Positions 41,930 to 49,447 of a DNA stretch of 64,000 nt are shown in pieces. Origin of the DNA: Nioella sp965215655 (GTDB lineage Bacteria > Pseudomonadota > Alphaproteobacteria > Rhodobacterales > Rhodobacteraceae); contig NZ_OZ244111.1 of assembly GCF_965215655.1 (NCBI RefSeq), positions 3,720,001 through 3,784,000 of the forward strand, given 5' to 3'. Every line of letters begins with the position of its first letter. The stretch's first letter is position 1. Under the pieces are notes generated by a model. The model saw only the letters and a program-made list of their open reading frames with translations. It was not told the origin of the DNA and ran no database searches. The position numbers were made by a program, and so were the translations under genes.

Positions 41930-42567
41930 TGCCCGCCCTGACCATCGACTTCTTTCACGATGTCGTTTGCTGCTGGTGCTTCAACATCTCGTCACGGATG
42001 CATGTGCTGGCGGAGCGGTTCGACCTCGACATCCGCCACCGCACCTTCGTTCTGCAAGCCGACCGGGACGAAATGGCCAGCCGTTGGGGCAGCCCTGCGA
42101 AGGCGCGCGAGACCATACTTGGTCACTGGACTGCCTGTCGTCAGGCCAGCGACCAGCCGGAGCGGATCGACATCGACGCCATGCGCGCCGCGCGCTTCGA
42201 CTATCCCCATGGGATGACGGCGGCTCTCGGCTGCAAGGCTGCGGAACGCATGGGCGGGCAGGCGGCGCATTGGGCCATGTTCGACCGCCTGCAAGAGGCG
42301 CACCTGTCACAGGCGCGCGACGTGGCCAGCACGACAGTGGTTCTTGAGGCCGCGCGGGACCTTGGGTTTGAAGCCGGTCCCTTTGCCGAGATCTTTGACG
42401 ACCCCGCCACGGCGCTGGCCGTTGATGCCGACCGCCAGCTTGCCCGGCGGCTTCAGGTGCGATCCATCCCCGCGCTCGTCGTGCGCGAAACGGGCACCCG
42501 CCTTGTCAACGGGCCGGTCGAAGACCTCGCCGCGCAACTGCGCGCCGCGCGCCGTCTTGTCGCCTGA
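41929..42567 (+). CDS. DsbA-family (FrnE-like) oxidoreductase with CCWC motif
   Basis: 212 residues from ATG 41929. Thioredoxin fold with FFHDVVCCWCFN, where the CxxC pair is C14 and C17 with an extra Cys at 15; FrnE-type proteins usually have CPWC. The helical insertion follows, and VRSIPALVV gives the cis-Pro loop. No signal peptide, so it is cytoplasmic. Likely a thiol/disulfide isomerase or glutathione-dependent enzyme. It overlaps wrbA at TGATG and shares its transcript. Confidence 0.87.
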   Translation: MPALTIDFFHDVVCCWCFNISSRMHVLAERFDLDIRHRTFVLQADRDEMASRWGSPAKARETILGHWTACRQASDQPERIDIDAMRAARFDYPHGMTAALGCKAAERMGGQAAHWAMFDRLQEAHLSQARDVASTTVVLEAARDLGFEAGPFAEIFDDPATALAVDADRQLARRLQVRSIPALVVRETGTRLVNGPVEDLAAQLRAARRLVA

Positions 42568-42579
42568 AAGGAGAGCCCC

Positions 42580-42720
42580 ATGCGCCGTGCCTCCTTCCGC
42601 TTTGTGACAAGGCCAACACGCCACCGGTGCTTGCGCAACCTGCCCGCGCATATCCGGCGCGACATCGGCCTGCCGCCCGGGCCCGCGCGCTCAGGCTTTC
42701 CCCTCCACCTGCTCTGGTGA
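42580..42720 (+). CDS. DUF1127 mini-protein (46 residues)
   Basis: Too short for most ORF lists. ATG 42580 follows AAGGAGAG by 5 bases. Residues RHRCLRNLPAHIRRDIGLPPGP carry the DUF1127 core (LR-LP-H--RDIGLP). The stop TGA is at 42718. The N-terminus is basic. It lies 12 bases after the DsbA-like gene and 20 bases before the EamA gene, in one transcript with them. Function is unknown; some DUF1127 proteins act as RNA-binding small proteins in stress. Confidence 0.7.
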   Translation: MRRASFRFVTRPTRHRCLRNLPAHIRRDIGLPPGPARSGFPLHLLW

Positions 42721-42740
42721 GTCCACAAAGGAGAAACACC

Positions 42741-43640
42741 ATGTCCCGCAGCACCGATATCTTCCTAACCGCGCTTGCCCCGGCAATCTGGGGCAGCACC
42801 TACCTTGTTACGACCGAGGCCTTGCCCGATGGCTACCCAATGACCCTCGCCGCGTTGCGCGCATTGCCGGCTGGTCTCCTGCTCTTGGTGATCACTCGCT
42901 GCCTGCCGCCGCGAGTCTGGCTCGGGCGGGTGTTCCTTCTGGGCAGTTTCAACTTTGCCCTGTTCTGGACATTGTTGTTCGTCGCTGCCTACAGACTGCC
43001 CGGCGGGGTCGCGGCGACCCTTGGGTCGCTGCAGGCGATCATGGTCATCGGCATGGCACGCGGTTGGCTGGGCACGCCGGTGCGGATCGGGGCCGTCCTC
43101 TCTGCGGTCACAGGGGTTCTGGGGGTTGCGTTGCTGCTTGTCAGCCCGGACGCTGTGACCGATCCTGTCGGGATTGCAGCCGCGCTTGGCGGGGCTGCTT
43201 CCATGGCCGCCGGAACCGTGCTGTCCCGAAAATGGCAGCCGCCTGTCGCGACGCTGAGCTTCACGGCCTGGCAACTGACAGCCGGGGGGCTGATCCTGCT
43301 GCCTATGGCCCTATTGCTCGAACCGGCCCTGCCGCCGCTCTCTGTCGGGAATATCGCCGGGCTTGCGTGGCTCGGTCTCATCGGCGCGGCAGCAACATAT
43401 GTGCTGTGGTTTCGGGGCATTGCGCGGCTGGAACCGGGAGCCGTCTCGATCCTGGGCATGATGAGCCCGGTGACCGCCGTGCTGCTTGGTTGGATCTGGC
43501 TCGGCCAGTCTCTGTCCGGCCTGCAAATCCTTGGCGCCGCGATCGTCTTGGCCTCGGTATGGGCGGGTCAGCGTGCGAACCTGAGCCCCATGGGGACGCT
43601 CGTTGGCAAGTCCGCTCCGAATGGGATGAAAGTCGTCTAG
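42741..43640 (+). CDS. EamA/DMT-family transporter
   Basis: 299 residues from ATG 42741 (AAAGGAG 8 bases upstream). Ten membrane segments in two EamA repeats: LAPAIWGSTYLVTTEALP, LGSFNFALFWTLLFVAAYRLPGGVAATLGSL (in part) and LEPGAVSILGMMSPVTAVLLGWIWLGQ (in part). RhaT/YedA type exporters of amino acids or metabolites. Last gene of the LysR/wrbA train. The stop TAG lies at the border to a lower-G+C patch. Confidence 0.9.
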   Translation: MSRSTDIFLTALAPAIWGSTYLVTTEALPDGYPMTLAALRALPAGLLLLVITRCLPPRVWLGRVFLLGSFNFALFWTLLFVAAYRLPGGVAATLGSLQAIMVIGMARGWLGTPVRIGAVLSAVTGVLGVALLLVSPDAVTDPVGIAAALGGAASMAAGTVLSRKWQPPVATLSFTAWQLTAGGLILLPMALLLEPALPPLSVGNIAGLAWLGLIGAAATYVLWFRGIARLEPGAVSILGMMSPVTAVLLGWIWLGQSLSGLQILGAAIVLASVWAGQRANLSPMGTLVGKSAPNGMKVV

Positions 43641-44234
43641 GGAGCGCCAGGCCAACTTTTTCTCAAAGCCATGCCAATAAGCTGCAAACACGAAGGAAAC
43701 ACGCTGCAAGACACCTATGCAGCCGAGATCGACCCTGACACGTAGATTTAAAGCCAGAGGCGAAACGGACCGGCAACACCCGCAGAAATCAGGAAACAGG
43801 CAGGCAACATCAAAACCCACCACTGAATCGCCATTGCCGATTCCTGTGATTGAGTCTGTGCGGCGGTATTGAAGATCGTCGGGAAACGGAACGCCCGGAA
43901 GCAATCACGCGCGTTCACCAGCCGGGGCCGAGATCGCGTGACCAAGGACGGCGGCGGCGCGCCCGGCACCAAAAACAAACTCAGCATGCTCTGCCCGTAT
44001 AAAATGTGCAGATAGAAGATCGCAGCAGTCATTATCTTTGGAAGGATGAAGACGTTGCCCAAGGACAAAATGATAGGATCAAGGAAACAGACCCTTATCG
44101 GTTGGGAGATACCGTGACTTTTCGGGGTGGGCTAAGTTCCCACCCCGGAAACTGCTCCAACGAACGCATGGTGAAGCAATCGTTAACTTTGTCTCCCTAT
44201 AGTCAAACGCGTCTATGTTTCGTTGGGGGCTTCC
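43641..44234. other. 594-base region with no firm gene; hairpin and possible small membrane ORF
   Basis: Beginning of the lower-G+C patch. A minus-strand ORF (43748-44068, residues 1-106) has two hydrophobic stretches (IMTAAIFYLHILYGQSMLSLFLV in part; AIQWWVLMLPACFLISAGVAG in part) but no recognised family or clear ribosome site, so it is not called. The perfect hairpin at 44123-44147 is the only structured element seen. A TATAGT at 44198-44203 could be a -10 box for the gene at 44235; no good -35 was found. Confidence 0.5.
44123..44147. other. Perfect 9-bp hairpin upstream of the BMT5-like gene
   Basis: CGGGGTGGG, 7 bases, CCCACCCCG; no T-run on either side, so it does not look like an intrinsic terminator. 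It lies 88 bases before the methyltransferase start. May be a leader structure, operator or barrier to transcription. Confidence 0.6.
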
Positions 44235-44921
44235 ATGTACGAATTTCGCGGATCAACACTCTTGGAGGCTGTACAGCAGGCCGTTGGTCGATCCGACATA
44301 CAGCTTTCACACAAGAAGCTCCTCAAGAGGAAAGGGAAATTCGACTTCTCGGCGCGTTTGCGGTTGGGCAGCGTCCTGTTCGTCGGCGAAGGCAATTTCA
44401 GCTTTTCCCTGTCATTGGCAAAGCGAAAAGCTGCGCCAGTCAGTTCCATCCTCGCGACAGCCTATGAAGCGGAAGACGACCTGACTGACACGGCCTACCA
44501 GAATGCCCGAAAACTCATTGGGCTCGGTGTGCAGGTCAAGACAGGAGTTGACGCAACCCGCCTCTCCGAGACAATCGGCAGCCGCAGATTCTCTACGATC
44601 ATCTTCCAGTTCCCGAATGTCGCGTCTCGTGATCCGAAATATGGCCAGAATCCAATCCATGTGTTGATCTCGCGCTTTCTGAAAAGCAGCCGTGCGCACC
44701 TGAAACGCGGCGGCGTTGTCGTGATTTCCACGGTGGACAGCCCTTTCTATGAAGGCGCGTTCAAAATGAACGAAGCCGCCCGAAAGGCTGGTTTCTCCGA
44801 AACCGACATCTATGATTTCGACCCATCGGACTTCGCGGGATACACACACCAAAACACAGCAGACGAGGACAGCGCGATAGATGACCACGGCTCCGTCGCA
44901 ACTTTCGCTTTTTCCGGCTGA
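44235..44921 (+). CDS. BMT5-like (DUF2431) Rossmann-fold methyltransferase
   Basis: 228 residues from ATG 44235 (GGGGG 5 bases upstream; TTG 44223 also in frame). The hallmark is LFVGEGNFSFSLSLA at about 48-62, followed by ILATAYE, IIFQFPNVASR at about 122-132 and AGYTHQNT at about 201-208. This is the DUF2431 pattern (VGEGDFSFSLSL, FNFPHVG, YxHRRT) of yeast BMT5, which makes N3-methyluridine in 25S rRNA. Bacterial members are little studied. The last 41 bases overlap the AlkB-like gene, so the two are coupled. The substrate here is unknown: rRNA, tRNA, DNA base or small molecule. Confidence 0.8.
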   Translation: MYEFRGSTLLEAVQQAVGRSDIQLSHKKLLKRKGKFDFSARLRLGSVLFVGEGNFSFSLSLAKRKAAPVSSILATAYEAEDDLTDTAYQNARKLIGLGVQVKTGVDATRLSETIGSRRFSTIIFQFPNVASRDPKYGQNPIHVLISRFLKSSRAHLKRGGVVVISTVDSPFYEGAFKMNEAARKAGFSETDIYDFDPSDFAGYTHQNTADEDSAIDDHGSVATFAFSG

Positions 44922-45489
44922 TCCGTTGCCCGAGCTTCCGGACGGTCTGACCTACCGCGAAGACTACATCATGGGGCGTGATGCCGATGGGCTGCTCGCC
45001 GCTATCGATGCGTCCGAGTGGCTTACCGATCTGAAACGGCGCGTTCAACACTACGGTTACAGGTATGACTACAAGGCAAGGCAGGCGCGGCGCGAAGACC
45101 GTATCGGCCCTTTGCCTGCCTTTTTGGAAAGGGTAGCAATACGGCTGGCCCGCGAAGGCGTGTTCTCGAAACCGCCGGATCAAGTCATCGTCAACGAGTA
45201 CCTACCTGGCCAAGGAATCGCGGCGCATATCGACTGCCGCCCTTGTTTTGGCGAGACAATCGCAATCCTGAGCATCGGGTCGGCCTGCGTGATGCGGTTC
45301 GAGCATCATCCAAGTTCCCGAACGATTGGACTGGCTCTCCAGCCACTCAGCCTTCTGACCCTCTCGGGCGAAGCGCGGCATGAATGGACCCATGCCATAC
45401 CTGCCCGAAAAAGCGACATGATCGACGGTGTAAAACACCTGCGGTCGCGTCGGGTTTCGTTGACCTTTCGAACGATGCGGTTCGAATGA
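44881..45489 (+). CDS. AlkB-like 2-oxoglutarate/Fe(II) dioxygenase
   Basis: 202 residues. Dioxygenase core: VNEYLPGQGIAAHIDCRPCF has the Fe ligands His116 and Asp118; HEWTHAIP gives His171; RVSLTFR has Arg191 and Arg197 with the same spacing as Arg204/Arg210 of E. coli AlkB that bind 2-oxoglutarate. AlkB-type enzymes oxidise N-methyl groups on bases (1-meA, 3-meC, 3-meT/3-meU) or act on tRNA. Starts inside the BMT5-like gene (41-base overlap, +1 frame), an overlap that ties both proteins together. Confidence 0.88.
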   Translation: MTTAPSQLSLFPADPLPELPDGLTYREDYIMGRDADGLLAAIDASEWLTDLKRRVQHYGYRYDYKARQARREDRIGPLPAFLERVAIRLAREGVFSKPPDQVIVNEYLPGQGIAAHIDCRPCFGETIAILSIGSACVMRFEHHPSSRTIGLALQPLSLLTLSGEARHEWTHAIPARKSDMIDGVKHLRSRRVSLTFRTMRFE

Positions 45490-45550
45490 CCAACGGTAGA
45501 TCGGCGTTCGGTGCAGTGTGAAAGTCGTGGGTAGCACCGGAGGAGGCCGT

Positions 45551-45898
45551 ATGAAGATTGGTCAAATGGTTCGAAATAGCATCCCCGCGATTCTTGAATA
45601 CTGTGAGACCCAAGACCGGGCAGAAATTGCGGGCCTTCAAGACCCGCGTTATTCGAAAGAGACATTCGACATCAACTATCCATTCTGCAAGCCCGTGGAG
45701 GCAATTGGCGAAACTGAACGTGTCCGGTTCTGGACACGAGAGCATGTTGTTTGCGGCGTCGCCGTTCGCGTCACAAGTCAATGGTTCAACCCGCCGACGA
45801 GCAATAGCCTGCAATTGCTCAATCAATACCTCGAACAGCGTAAAATCGAAGTACCCTTCCGGGCAACGGGCGACAAGGTGAGTTTCGTTCGGCCATGA
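45551..45898 (+). CDS. Unknown 115-residue protein behind the AlkB-like gene
   Basis: ATG 45551 preceded by AGGAGG at 4 bases. It begins MKIGQMVRNSIPAILEYCE and contains KETFDINYPFCKPVEAIGE, RFWTREHVVCGVAVRVTSQW and ends ATGDKVSFVRP. Three Cys, no membrane segment, mixed alpha/beta pattern. I do not recognise the family. G+C content is lower than for most genes in this window, as for its two upstream neighbours. It may belong to the same module or be the last gene of an island that ends at the tRNA. Confidence 0.7.
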   Translation: MKIGQMVRNSIPAILEYCETQDRAEIAGLQDPRYSKETFDINYPFCKPVEAIGETERVRFWTREHVVCGVAVRVTSQWFNPPTSNSLQLLNQYLEQRKIEVPFRATGDKVSFVRP

Positions 45899-45977
45899 CT
45901 GCGATCATGCCAAGCCTTCTGAACCAGTAGCCGAAGGCGTCAGATTCGACCCAAAATGACCTGAGTTTACCCACGCC

Positions 45978-46011
45978 GTGCTTACTATGTGCTTACCGTG
46001 GCAGTAAGCAC
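45978..46011. repeat. Three copies of an 8-mer next to the tRNA-Pro 3' end
   Basis: GTGCTTAC at 45978-45985 and 45989-45996 as direct repeats, and GTAAGCAC at 46004-46011 as inverted copy. Thirty-three bases later the tRNA-Pro CCA end begins. The layout resembles integrase arm sites or a small operator. Confidence 0.6.
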
Positions 46012-46044
46012 ATTTGCGGAGCACTTGTAAGTTATTGAAAATAT

Positions 46045-46121
46045 TGGTCGGAGTGAGAGGATTCGAACCTCCGACCCCTGCCTCCCGAAGACAGTGCTCT
46101 ACCAGGCTGAGCTACACTCCG
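46045..46121 (-). tRNA. tRNA-Pro (anticodon CGG), CCA encoded
   Basis: 77 bases on the minus strand. Acceptor stem CGGAGTG with CACTCCG, discriminator A, encoded CCA at 46047-46045. D arm AGCTC-AGCCTGGTA-GAGC, anticodon arm CTGTC-TTCGGGA-GGCAG with CGG in the loop, T arm GGAGG-TTCGAAT-CCTCT. It is divergent from pseB. Its 3' side faces the lower-G+C patch, as is common when islands use tRNA genes as attachment sites. Confidence 0.96.
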
Positions 46122-46239
46122 ACCGTGCCGGGCGGGATAGCGGGGGAATCGCGCCTTTGCAAGGGGGATTTCACCGGCTTGCTTGATCCCGCGCGCAATC
46201 CCTGCAAGAAGGCGGGCAACCGACAAGACGAGCGATATC

Positions 46240-47238
46240 ATGGAAAAAAACGCCTCCATCCTGCTGACCGGCGGCACCGGGTCCTTCGGGTCTCATTTCG
46301 TGCCGATGACGCTGGAGAAATACGACCCGGCCCGCCTGATCATCTACTCGCGGGACGAGATGAAGCAGTGGGACATGGCCAAAAAATATGGTGATGACCC
46401 GCGGGTACGTTTCTTCATTGGCGATGTCCGCGACCGGGAGCGGCTGTATCGCGCGCTCGACGGGGTGGATTACGTGGTGCATGCGGCGGCAACCAAGATC
46501 GTGCCAACCGCCGAATACAACCCCTTCGAATGCGTCAAGACCAACATCAACGGCGCGATGAACCTGATCGATGCCTGCATCGACAAGGGCGTGAAGAAAT
46601 GCGTGGCGCTGTCGACCGACAAGGCCTCGTCTCCCGTGAACCTCTATGGCGCGACCAAGCTGGCCTCGGACAAGCTGTTCGTGTCGGGAAATTCCTATGC
46701 GGGCAGCGACGGGTGCCGCTTTGCCGTGGTGCGCTATGGCAACGTGATGGGGTCACGCGGGTCGGTCATTCCGTTCTTCAAATCCCTCGACGCGGAGGCG
46801 ATGCTGCCGATCACAGACACCCGCATGACCCGCTTCATGATCACTCTTCCGCAAGGCGTTGAACTGGTTTGGCACGCGTTTGAAGACATGGTCGGCGGAG
46901 AGATCTACGTGAAAAAGATCCCGTCGATGAACATCCTCGACATCGCCGAGGCTTGCGTGCCTGGATGCGAACACAAGGTTGTCGGCATCCGCCCCGGTGA
47001 AAAACTGCACGAGCAGATGATCGGCGAGGAAGACGCGGCGCATACCTTCGAATATCCCGAGCATTTCAAGATCCTTCCGGCGATCCACAACTGGTCAACC
47101 GACGCGGGCCGGATCAAGGATGGGGTCAAGGTGCCCGAGGGCTTTTCCTATGTGTCCGACACCAACCCGGACTGGATGTCCGTCGAGGATCTGCGCGCCT
47201 GGATCGAAGCCAATGCGGATACGATCGGGCATTTCTGA
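46240..47238 (+). CDS. pseB: UDP-N-acetylglucosamine 4,6-dehydratase (inverting) PseB
   Basis: 332 residues from ATG 46240. Extended SDR fold: GGTGSFG at residues 11-17 binds NADP, TDK at 126-128 and YGATK with Tyr136 and Lys140 form the catalytic group; GEKLHEQMIGEED is the FlaA1-type C-terminus. This is the first enzyme of pseudaminic acid synthesis (UDP-GlcNAc to a 4-keto-6-deoxy-AltNAc). Overlaps pseC by one base. The protein ties to motility: pseudaminic acid decorates flagellins in many bacteria. Confidence 0.94.
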   Translation: MEKNASILLTGGTGSFGSHFVPMTLEKYDPARLIIYSRDEMKQWDMAKKYGDDPRVRFFIGDVRDRERLYRALDGVDYVVHAAATKIVPTAEYNPFECVKTNINGAMNLIDACIDKGVKKCVALSTDKASSPVNLYGATKLASDKLFVSGNSYAGSDGCRFAVVRYGNVMGSRGSVIPFFKSLDAEAMLPITDTRMTRFMITLPQGVELVWHAFEDMVGGEIYVKKIPSMNILDIAEACVPGCEHKVVGIRPGEKLHEQMIGEEDAAHTFEYPEHFKILPAIHNWSTDAGRIKDGVKVPEGFSYVSDTNPDWMSVEDLRAWIEANADTIGHF

Positions 47239-48401
47239 TGGGCGACACGGGCTTCATTCCCTACGGGCGGCAGGACATCTCGGAAGACGACATCGCCGCC
47301 GTGGTCGAGGTGTTGCGGTCTGACTTCCTGACGCAGGGCCCCAAGGTGCCGGAGTTCGAGGCCGCCATTGCAGGCGCGACTGGCGCGGCCCATGCGGTCG
47401 CGGTGAACTCCGCCACCTCGGCGCTGCATATCGCCTGCCTCGCGCTTGGCCTGAAACCCGGCGGGCTGGTCTGGACCGTGCCCAACACCTTCGTGGCCTC
47501 CGCCAACGTGGCGCGGCTTTGTGGGGCGGACGTGGATTTCGTCGATATCCGGGCCAGCGACTATTGCATGGACGCGCAGGCGCTGGAGGCGAAGCTTGCC
47601 AGCGCGGACCGCAAGCCCGACATCCTGATCCCGGTGCATTTCGCGGGCCAGTCGGCGGATATGAAGGCCATCGGTGCGATTGCAAAGGCCCATGGCATCC
47701 GGGTGATCGAGGACGCGAGCCATTGCATAGGTGGGCAGTACAACGGCCAGCCGATCGGGGCGTGTGAATTCTCCGACATCTGCGTGTTCAGCTTCCACCC
47801 CGTGAAGATCATCACTACGGCAGAGGGTGGTCTGGCCACCACGCAGGACGCGGGGCTTGCCGCGCAGATGGGGCTTTTCCGATCTCATGGCGTGACGCGT
47901 GACCCGGAACTGATGGAAACCGTGGATGCGGAGCCATGGGAATATGATCAGGTCGCACTTGGCCTGAACTACCGCATGACCGAGATGCAGGCCGCTCTCG
48001 GAGTCAGCCAGACCCGGCGGCTTGCGGATTTCGTGGCGCATCGGCAGCGGATGGCAAAGCGATATGATGCCCTTCTGGCCGACCTGCCGCTGATCCTGCC
48101 CTGGCAGAACCCTGACAGCTATTCGGCGTTGCATCTTTACCCGATCCTGATCGACACGGACAAAACCAACCGCACGCGGCGCGAGGCCTTCGATCACCTG
48201 CGGTCTGCGGGGATCGGCGTGAACGTGCATTACATCCCGGTTCACACGCAGCCCGACTATCAGAAGCTTGGCTTCCGGCGGGGCGATTTCCCGGTGTCGG
48301 AATGGTATTACGACCGCGCCATTTCCATCCCGCTCTATCACGGGCTGAATGAGGCCATGCAGGATCGTGTCATTGCCGCACTGGCCGAGGCGCTGGCCTG
48401 A
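47238..48401 (+). CDS. pseC: UDP-4-amino-4,6-dideoxy-AltNAc transaminase PseC
   Basis: 387 residues of the DegT/DnrJ/EryC1 class. FIPYGRQDISEDDIAAVVEVL, NSATSALHIACLALGL, EDASHCIGGQYNG, and FSFHPVKIITTAEGG with PLP Lys at about residue 190, then LNYRMTEMQAALGV. Second step of pseudaminic acid synthesis. The remaining pse genes (pseH, pseG, pseI, pseF) are not next to it and must be elsewhere if the path is complete. Read with pseB. Confidence 0.94.
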   Translation: MGDTGFIPYGRQDISEDDIAAVVEVLRSDFLTQGPKVPEFEAAIAGATGAAHAVAVNSATSALHIACLALGLKPGGLVWTVPNTFVASANVARLCGADVDFVDIRASDYCMDAQALEAKLASADRKPDILIPVHFAGQSADMKAIGAIAKAHGIRVIEDASHCIGGQYNGQPIGACEFSDICVFSFHPVKIITTAEGGLATTQDAGLAAQMGLFRSHGVTRDPELMETVDAEPWEYDQVALGLNYRMTEMQAALGVSQTRRLADFVAHRQRMAKRYDALLADLPLILPWQNPDSYSALHLYPILIDTDKTNRTRREAFDHLRSAGIGVNVHYIPVHTQPDYQKLGFRRGDFPVSEWYYDRAISIPLYHGLNEAMQDRVIAALAEALA

Positions 48402-48419
48402 TCCTGGCACCTGCAACGC

Positions 48420-49379
48420 CTATTGATCGTCCCCGTCGCGGTCCCGGTTGAGGAACGAGGCTACGCGTGGGGCGCTCGGTGTGCCCACGCGGGATCTCGA
48501 TCGCAGAACTGGCTGGTTGGAACTGCCTTTGCGCTTGTCCTCTCGCAGGACGATATAAAGCCCGGAAGCTATGATGATCCCGGTACCGATCATTGTCATC
48601 TTGTCGAGGCTTTCGCCAAAGAACAAGGCGCCGAAGATGCTGGCCCAGATGATCTGCGAATACTGCATCGGCGCGACGATCACCGCCGGGGCCAATCGGT
48701 AGGCTGCCACGAGGCAGGCCATCGCGATCAGCGCAAGCAGCGCCACCACGGCAGAGGCCCCCAGGTCGATCAATTCGACCGGCACATAGACGAAGGGCAG
48801 CAGCGCCCCCATCACCACGAAATTCACCAGCAGCGGATAGAGTTGCAGAACCACCGTCCGCTCGGCCCGCCCGATCTTGCGCATGATGACCGAGCTGAAG
48901 GCGCTGAAGACAGCGCCAAGCAGCGCGGCCGCATGGCCGAAAGACAAGGGGGCTGCGCCCGGTTGCAGCACGACGATCACCCCTGCCAGTCCCACCAGGA
49001 CGGCCATCGCCCGGTGCAGCCCGACCCGTTCCCCCAATAGCGGAATCGCCAGCACCGTGACCAGCAGCGGCATCGCGAAGAGGATCGGATAGACCTGCGT
49101 CAGTGGCAGAACCGAAAAGGCATAGAATGCACCGGCGGCCCCGAGGGCACCGCTGACAGTGCGCGCCGCCGTCCACCACGGATGCACCGGCACCAGTGAC
49201 CCGCCCTTCGAATCGCGGATCATGACGAAAGTCAGCAGCGGGAAGCTGAACAGGACCGTAAAGAAGATGATCTGGATCGGACTGTAGGTGCCACCCAGAA
49301 CCTTGATGACCACGTCATGGGTGGCGAAAATCGCGAAAGCAGAAAGAGCGAGAAGAGAGCCTTTGGCATTTGGCGGCAT
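48420..49379 (-). CDS. EamA/DMT-family transporter
   Basis: 319 residues. Ten membrane segments in two EamA domains: LLALSAFAIFATHDVVIKVLG, LVGLAGVIVVLQPGAAPLSFG (in part) and VAPMQYSQIIWASIFGALFFGE (in part), with a basic C-terminal tail. A different DMT exporter from the one at 42741-43640. It converges on pseC with an 18-base gap. Substrate unknown; S-adenosylmethionine uptake/riboflavin exporter-like annotations are common for the group. Confidence 0.88.
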   Translation of the reverse strand: MPPNAKGSLLALSAFAIFATHDVVIKVLGGTYSPIQIIFFTVLFSFPLLTFVMIRDSKGGSLVPVHPWWTAARTVSGALGAAGAFYAFSVLPLTQVYPILFAMPLLVTVLAIPLLGERVGLHRAMAVLVGLAGVIVVLQPGAAPLSFGHAAALLGAVFSAFSSVIMRKIGRAERTVVLQLYPLLVNFVVMGALLPFVYVPVELIDLGASAVVALLALIAMACLVAAYRLAPAVIVAPMQYSQIIWASIFGALFFGESLDKMTMIGTGIIIASGLYIVLREDKRKGSSNQPVLRSRSRVGTPSAPRVASFLNRDRDGDDQ

Positions 49380-49447
49380 GGAATGTCCTGTTGTACGCTA
49401 ACAGTCACAGGCTTAGGCCGGTGCCGGGGGAAGGGCAATACGCGGTC

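Noticed and set aside
43641..46044. Complete prophage or integrative element with integrase
   Set aside because: No integrase, excisionase, capsid or conjugation gene is present; only base composition, repeats and the tRNA position suggest an island.
47148..48416. 422-codon minus-strand ORF opposite pseC
   Set aside because: Shadow of PseC coding sequence; no domain seen.
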